NCBI RefSeq assembly: GCF_000337415.1
Contig: NZ_AOJD01000023.1
Location: forward strand, 12,675-47,054
Reading direction: 5' to 3'
Source: Halorubrum tebenquichense DSM 14210
GTDB lineage: Archaea; Halobacteriota; Halobacteria; Halobacteriales; Haloferacaceae
DNA: 34,380 nt
Under the pieces are notes generated by a model. It worked only from the letters and a program-made list of their open reading frames with translations, ran no database searches and was not told where the DNA came from. Both the position numbers and the translations under genes were made by a program. The first letter of the stretch is position 1. Each line of letters begins with the position of its first letter. Shown piece after piece: positions 31,222-34,380 of this stretch.

Positions 31222-32343
31222 ATGACCGACAGCGACGAGGGCGCGCGAGACGACCGCGACGCCGAGGACAAACACGGAGACGATCACGACCACGAGGACG
31301 GTGGCCACGCCGACGACGACCACGGTCACGAGCCGCACCGCGAGGAGTTCCACGCGGACCCGGTGGGTCACACCCGCGCGACCGCCGGGATGACCGTGAG
31401 CGAACTCGTCGACGGCTACGGCGACGCGGGCATCGGAGCCGCCGCGGTCAACGAGGCGGGCGACGTGCTCGCGGAGATGTTCGCGAACGAGGACTGTACC
31501 GTGTTCCTCTCGCTGGCGGGCGCGATGGTGCCCGCCGGGATGCGCCGGATCGTCGCCGACCTGATCCGCGACGGCTACGTCGACGCCCTCGTGACCACCG
31601 GGGCGAACCTCACCCACGACGCCATCGAGGCCATCGGCGGGAAACACCACCACGGGCGCACTCACGACCCCGAGAAGAGCCTCCGCGAACACGACGAGGG
31701 GCTGCGCGACGAGGGCGTCGACCGCATCTACAACGTCTACCTCCCGCAGGAACACTTCGCCGAGTTCGAGGGCCACCTCCGCGAGGAGGTGTTCCCGGCG
31801 CTGGAGGCAGACCCGGACGCGGACGGAACCGACGCCGTCTCCATCGCCGACCTGACGCGCGAACTCGGCCGCGCGAACGCCGAAGTCAACGAGCGCGAGG
31901 ACGTCCCCGAGGGGCCGGGCGTCGCGGCCGCCGCCTACGAGTCCGACGTGCCGGTCTACTGCCCGGCGGTCCAAGACTCCGTCCTCGGGCTGCAGGCGTG
32001 GATGTACGCCCAGACCGCCGACTTCACGCTCGACGCCCTCGCGGACATGACCGAGCTGACCGACCTCGCGTTCGACGCCGACGACGCCGGCTGCCTGCTC
32101 GTCGGCGGCGGCGTCCCGAAGAACTTCACGCTCCAGACGATGCTCGTCACGCCCCGGGCGTACGACTACGCCGTCCAGATCACGATGGACCCGGAGGCGA
32201 CCGGCGGGCTCTCCGGGGCGACCCTCGAAGAGGCGCGCTCGTGGGGGAAGTTGGAGAAGGACGCGCGCAACGCCTCCGTCTACGGCGACGCGACCGTGAT
32301 GCTCCCGATGCTGGTCGCCGCCGCCCGCGACCGCGTGGAATAG
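31222..32343 (+). CDS. dys: Deoxyhypusine synthase
   Basis: The 373-residue protein matches the family: AMFANEDCTVFLSLAGAMVPAGM, LVTTGANLTHDAIEAIGG, IYNVYLPQEHFAEFE, PVYCPAVQDSVLG, and the catalytic region EEARSWGKLEKDA with K343 (the WGK lysine that forms the enzyme-substrate intermediate). It modifies a lysine of aIF5A, probably with a spermidine- or agmatine-derived group in haloarchaea. Residues 18-50 are an unusual His/Asp-rich extension with nine histidines (for example DKHGDDHDHEDGG), which looks like a metal-binding stretch. The start is the first ATG of the frame. Confidence 0.9.
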   Translation: MTDSDEGARDDRDAEDKHGDDHDHEDGGHADDDHGHEPHREEFHADPVGHTRATAGMTVSELVDGYGDAGIGAAAVNEAGDVLAEMFANEDCTVFLSLAGAMVPAGMRRIVADLIRDGYVDALVTTGANLTHDAIEAIGGKHHHGRTHDPEKSLREHDEGLRDEGVDRIYNVYLPQEHFAEFEGHLREEVFPALEADPDADGTDAVSIADLTRELGRANAEVNEREDVPEGPGVAAAAYESDVPVYCPAVQDSVLGLQAWMYAQTADFTLDALADMTELTDLAFDADDAGCLLVGGGVPKNFTLQTMLVTPRAYDYAVQITMDPEATGGLSGATLEEARSWGKLEKDARNASVYGDATVMLPMLVAAARDRVE

Positions 32344-32392
32344 GGTTGGCGGCGACGGGTATCTGACCGGCCGTGGACACCTCCAACCGCGC

Positions 32393-32674
32393 TCATCGCG
32401 TGTCGTCCGACTCGTTCTGACCGCTCGGCTCCCGGACGAACGCGACGTATATCGCGCCGACCATCACCGCGGCGGCGACCGGTTCGATCCACGGGAGGAG
32501 CGGCGACCCGGGCGCGAGGAACTCGTCGAGGTACGTCCCGGCGGTCGCCGCCGCGAGGAAGACGGCCATCCCCGCCGTCCGGACCGCGCTCCAGTCCTCT
32601 CGCAGCGCGTAGTAGGGAACCGAGAGCCACGCGAGCGCGAACAGCGCGGCGGGGAGCGCCGTCACCCAGTCCAT
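32393..32674 (-). CDS. Small membrane protein, 93 residues
   Basis: The protein starts MDWVTALPAALFALAWL and has about three hydrophobic helices (6-24, 35-52 and 62-82) and a charged C-terminus. The ATG at 32674 is the probable start; the frame stays open upstream for 16 codons to an ATG at 32722. I do not recognise the family. It lies convergent to the dys gene and is divergent from the RHH gene, with a 20-bp palindrome between. Confidence 0.6.
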   Translation of the reverse strand: MDWVTALPAALFALAWLSVPYYALREDWSAVRTAGMAVFLAAATAGTYLDEFLAPGSPLLPWIEPVAAAVMVGAIYVAFVREPSGQNESDDTR

Positions 32675-32737
32675 GCTCACCGACGTTCGGCGAGACACAA
32701 AAAACGTCTCTGCGATCGGCACCGTCGGGTGACGCCC

Positions 32738-32757
32738 TCTAATTACATGTAATTAGA
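32738..32757. promoter_or_regulatory. AT-rich 20-bp palindrome upstream of the RHH gene
   Basis: TCTAATTACATGTAATTAGA is fully self-complementary and stands out in GC-rich surroundings. A TATA-like CTTTTGA follows at 32758-32764, about 28 bases before the ATG at 32789, so the palindrome lies directly upstream of the core promoter. It is a likely operator for the RHH protein. Confidence 0.75.
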
Positions 32758-32788
32758 CTTTTGAGGGCGGAGCGCGTGGCCGACGGTA

Positions 32789-32989
32789 ATGAGCGACTAC
32801 ACGACTATCTCGCTGCGCAAGGAGTTCGTCGCGGACATCGAGGAGTACATCGAGGAGGAGCCGTTCGGCTCGGTCAAGGAGTTCGTGAAACACGTCGTCG
32901 TCCAGGAGATGGAGTCGGACGACGAGATCAGCGAGGCCGAGGCCCGTCGGATCGGCCAGCGGCTCCGGGATCTGGGGTACGTGGAGTGA
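32789..32989 (+). CDS. Ribbon-helix-helix (CopG-type) DNA-binding protein, 66 residues
   Basis: A short strand (TTISLRKEF) is followed by helices (VADIEEYIEEE, then SVKEFVKHVVVQEM), the classical RHH pattern. An acidic C-terminal helix (EISEAEARRIGQRLRDLGYVE) follows. Proteins like this bind palindromic operators as dimers or tetramers. The perfect palindrome just upstream of its promoter suggests autoregulation. The next gene starts four bases after its stop codon, so the two form an operon. Confidence 0.8.
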   Translation: MSDYTTISLRKEFVADIEEYIEEEPFGSVKEFVKHVVVQEMESDDEISEAEARRIGQRLRDLGYVE

Positions 32990-32993
32990 CTCC

Positions 32994-33200
32994 ATGTCGG
33001 TCGAATCCCGCGCCGCGGTCCCCGACGCCGTAGACCGCGCCGACCTCCTGCTGCTCGCGTTCCCCCTTCTCTTCGCCGGCGTCTACGCCGCGTTGGCGGT
33101 GAACACCGGCGACGGGATCCCGCCGCTCGCGGGAGCTTCGGCGGTGTGCTGTCTGTTGCTCGTCGACGGCGTCTTCCTCAATCCGCCCGTCGACGACTGA
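32994..33200 (+). CDS. Small membrane protein, 68 residues
   Basis: The protein begins MSVESRAAVPDAVDRADLLL and has two hydrophobic helices (about 19-36 and 43-62) with two cysteines (AVCCLLL). It starts four bases after the RHH gene and so is cotranscribed with it. Family unknown; it may be the target or partner of the regulator. Confidence 0.65.
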   Translation: MSVESRAAVPDAVDRADLLLLAFPLLFAGVYAALAVNTGDGIPPLAGASAVCCLLLVDGVFLNPPVDD

Positions 33201-33224
33201 CCGGGGGCCGCAGTTTCGTCTCGG

Positions 33225-34259
33225 TTACGCCCGCGGCTCCACGTCCATCGCCGCCGCGAGCAGCGCGTGCGAGTCGAGCGCGGCCTCGTGGTCCGGCACC
33301 GTGTGCTGGATCATCACCTCGTCGACGCCGACGCGGTCCGCGAGCTGTTCGAGCAGCCCCGATATCGTCTCCGGACTCCCGGAGATCGACCGCGGCCACT
33401 CGTCGGGGTCGAGCGTCGCCGGCGTCGGGTCGGGCGCGCCGCCGAGCTCGTCGACCGCCTCCTCGACGGTCGGGGTGTCGTCACCGAGTTCGCCGCGCCG
33501 CATCCGGCGGAACGTCGCCTCTGCGGGCGCGCGCCGCCGGGCCGCCGCCGCGTCCGTCTCGGCGGCCACGGCGTTGACCGCGACCATCCCCCGCGGCTCG
33601 TCGAGCGTCCCGGGGCCGGCCTCCGGGTCGAACGCCTCGCGGTAGGCCGCGAACGCGCGCTCCGCGAAGCCGGGTCGGATGAAGCCCGCGAAGCAGTAGC
33701 GCAGCCCGAGTTCGCCGGCGAGTTCCCCGCTCGACGGGCTGGAGCCAAGGACCCACGGGACGGCCGGCCCGGCGTCCGATCCCGGCACGGAGAGGTCGCC
33801 GTACGGGTGGTCGGCCGGGAACGCCTCGTTGAGGTGGTTCACCACGGCCGTGATCCGCTCGCGGTGGTCCTCGTTCGGATTCTCGACGCGCCGGTCGGTG
33901 CCGAGCGCGCGGTCGGAGGCCGGCGAGCCGTTCGCGCGCCCCATGCCGAGGTCGACGCGGCCGGGGGCGAGCCCGTCGAGGACGCCGAACGACTCGGCCA
34001 CCTTGAACGGGCTGTAGTGGTTGAGCAGCACGGCCCCGCTCCCGATCCGGATCGAGTCGGTCGCGCCCGCGATCCGGCCGAGCAGCACCTCGGGAGTGGT
34101 GCCCGCGAGCCGGTCGCCCATCCCGTGGTGTTCGGCCACCCAGAACCGCTCGTAGCCCAGCCGCTCGGCGTGGCGCGCGGCGTCGACGGTGTTCGCGAAC
34201 GCGTCGGCCGCGGTGCCGCCGCGCGGCACCGGCGAGAGGTCGACGACTGAGAGGTCCAT
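33225..34259 (-). CDS. LLM-class (luciferase-like) flavin-dependent oxidoreductase
   Basis: The 344-residue protein is a TIM barrel of the bacterial luciferase-like type: MDLSVVDLSPVP, then AERLGYERFWVAEHHG, IGSGAVLLNHYSPFKVAESFGVLDGLAPGRVDLGMGRANG and VPWVLGSSPSSGELAGELGL. These are typical of F420- or FMN-dependent members such as those annotated as alkanal monooxygenase-like. The start ATG 34259 was chosen because the homology begins there; an in-frame extension goes to 34328. The substrate is unknown, and haloarchaea make F420, so that cofactor is likely. Confidence 0.85.
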   Translation of the reverse strand: MDLSVVDLSPVPRGGTAADAFANTVDAARHAERLGYERFWVAEHHGMGDRLAGTTPEVLLGRIAGATDSIRIGSGAVLLNHYSPFKVAESFGVLDGLAPGRVDLGMGRANGSPASDRALGTDRRVENPNEDHRERITAVVNHLNEAFPADHPYGDLSVPGSDAGPAVPWVLGSSPSSGELAGELGLRYCFAGFIRPGFAERAFAAYREAFDPEAGPGTLDEPRGMVAVNAVAAETDAAAARRRAPAEATFRRMRRGELGDDTPTVEEAVDELGGAPDPTPATLDPDEWPRSISGSPETISGLLEQLADRVGVDEVMIQHTVPDHEAALDSHALLAAAMDVEPRA

Positions 34260-34319
34260 ACCCCCGGTCGGCGACCGCTCCGGGAAACGGTTTGGGTCCC
34301 GGTGGGACCGTGGCCGAAC

Positions 34320-34380
34320 GGAACCCACCGCGCCGTGCGGTGGCGCGTGCCTGCGAGCGCGCCGCCGAAGGCGGCCGCGA
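34320..34380. other. Window end, possible repeat-like GC-rich sequence
   Basis: The final 60 bases contain GTGCGGTGGCGCGTGCCTGC and nearby alternating GCG/CGC runs and have no gene start in view. They are cut by the window and could be part of a repeat or an upstream gene; I cannot tell. Confidence 0.2.

Overview
The window is chromosomal DNA from a haloarchaeon. It is very GC-rich, the proteins are strongly acidic, and archaeal TATA-like boxes sit about 26-31 bases before many start codons, as expected for leaderless transcripts. It carries aIF1, ribosomal protein L11, deoxyhypusine synthase, an archaeal-lipid UbiA enzyme, a SAMP/ubiquitin-like modifier, CheF, a halophilic plant-type ferredoxin and an sdhCDBA operon. 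The overall style, and a structured repeat at 19.1-19.4 kb, suggest Halorubrum or a close relative, but this is recall and was not tested by search.

Layout: 0-5 kb holds the 3' part of a membrane transglutaminase gene, aIF1, a UbiA-type lipid prenyltransferase, a 28-bp tandem repeat in the divergent promoter region, and an actin-like ATPase of the salactin/volactin type. 4.8-8 kb is the most intriguing block: a Bat-type HTH regulator with the CXnCXCX7C cysteine motif known from NarO/DmsR oxygen-responsive regulators, a 53-residue peptide resembling a ferredoxin N-terminal segment, a translationally coupled pair of a PaaB-like small protein and a radical SAM/SPASM enzyme, and a [2Fe-2S] ferredoxin. 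8-19 kb holds CheF, a truncated HMA/P-type-ATPase-like membrane protein, a MOSC protein, a frameshifted IS6-type insertion sequence with intact ends, an M28 peptidase, DUF2270, a HerA-like ATPase, RDD, UspA and L11. 19.4-22 kb is a TetR-MFS operon with a perfect 20-bp operator palindrome, followed by a cold-shock protein.

22-26 kb is the complete succinate dehydrogenase operon (sdhC-D-B-A), which joins the TCA cycle to the membrane quinone pool. 26-31 kb has a small HTH regulator, a family-4-UDG-like Fe-S protein that lacks the usual catalytic motifs, a TrkA-N-type potassium channel, two coupled membrane proteins with C-terminal RCK_C-like segments, and a SAMP whose diglycine is followed by four extra residues. 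31-34 kb has deoxyhypusine synthase with a His-rich N-terminus, small membrane proteins, a ribbon-helix-helix regulator behind an AT-rich 20-bp palindrome, and a luciferase-like flavin oxidoreductase.

Best candidates for something undescribed: the NarO-like regulator / radical SAM / PaaB-like module, the SAMP with a C-terminal extension, the tandem repeat next to the ubiA promoter, and the stem-loop-rich repeat element at 19.1-19.4 kb. Family assignments come from recognising motifs by eye; no database was searched.
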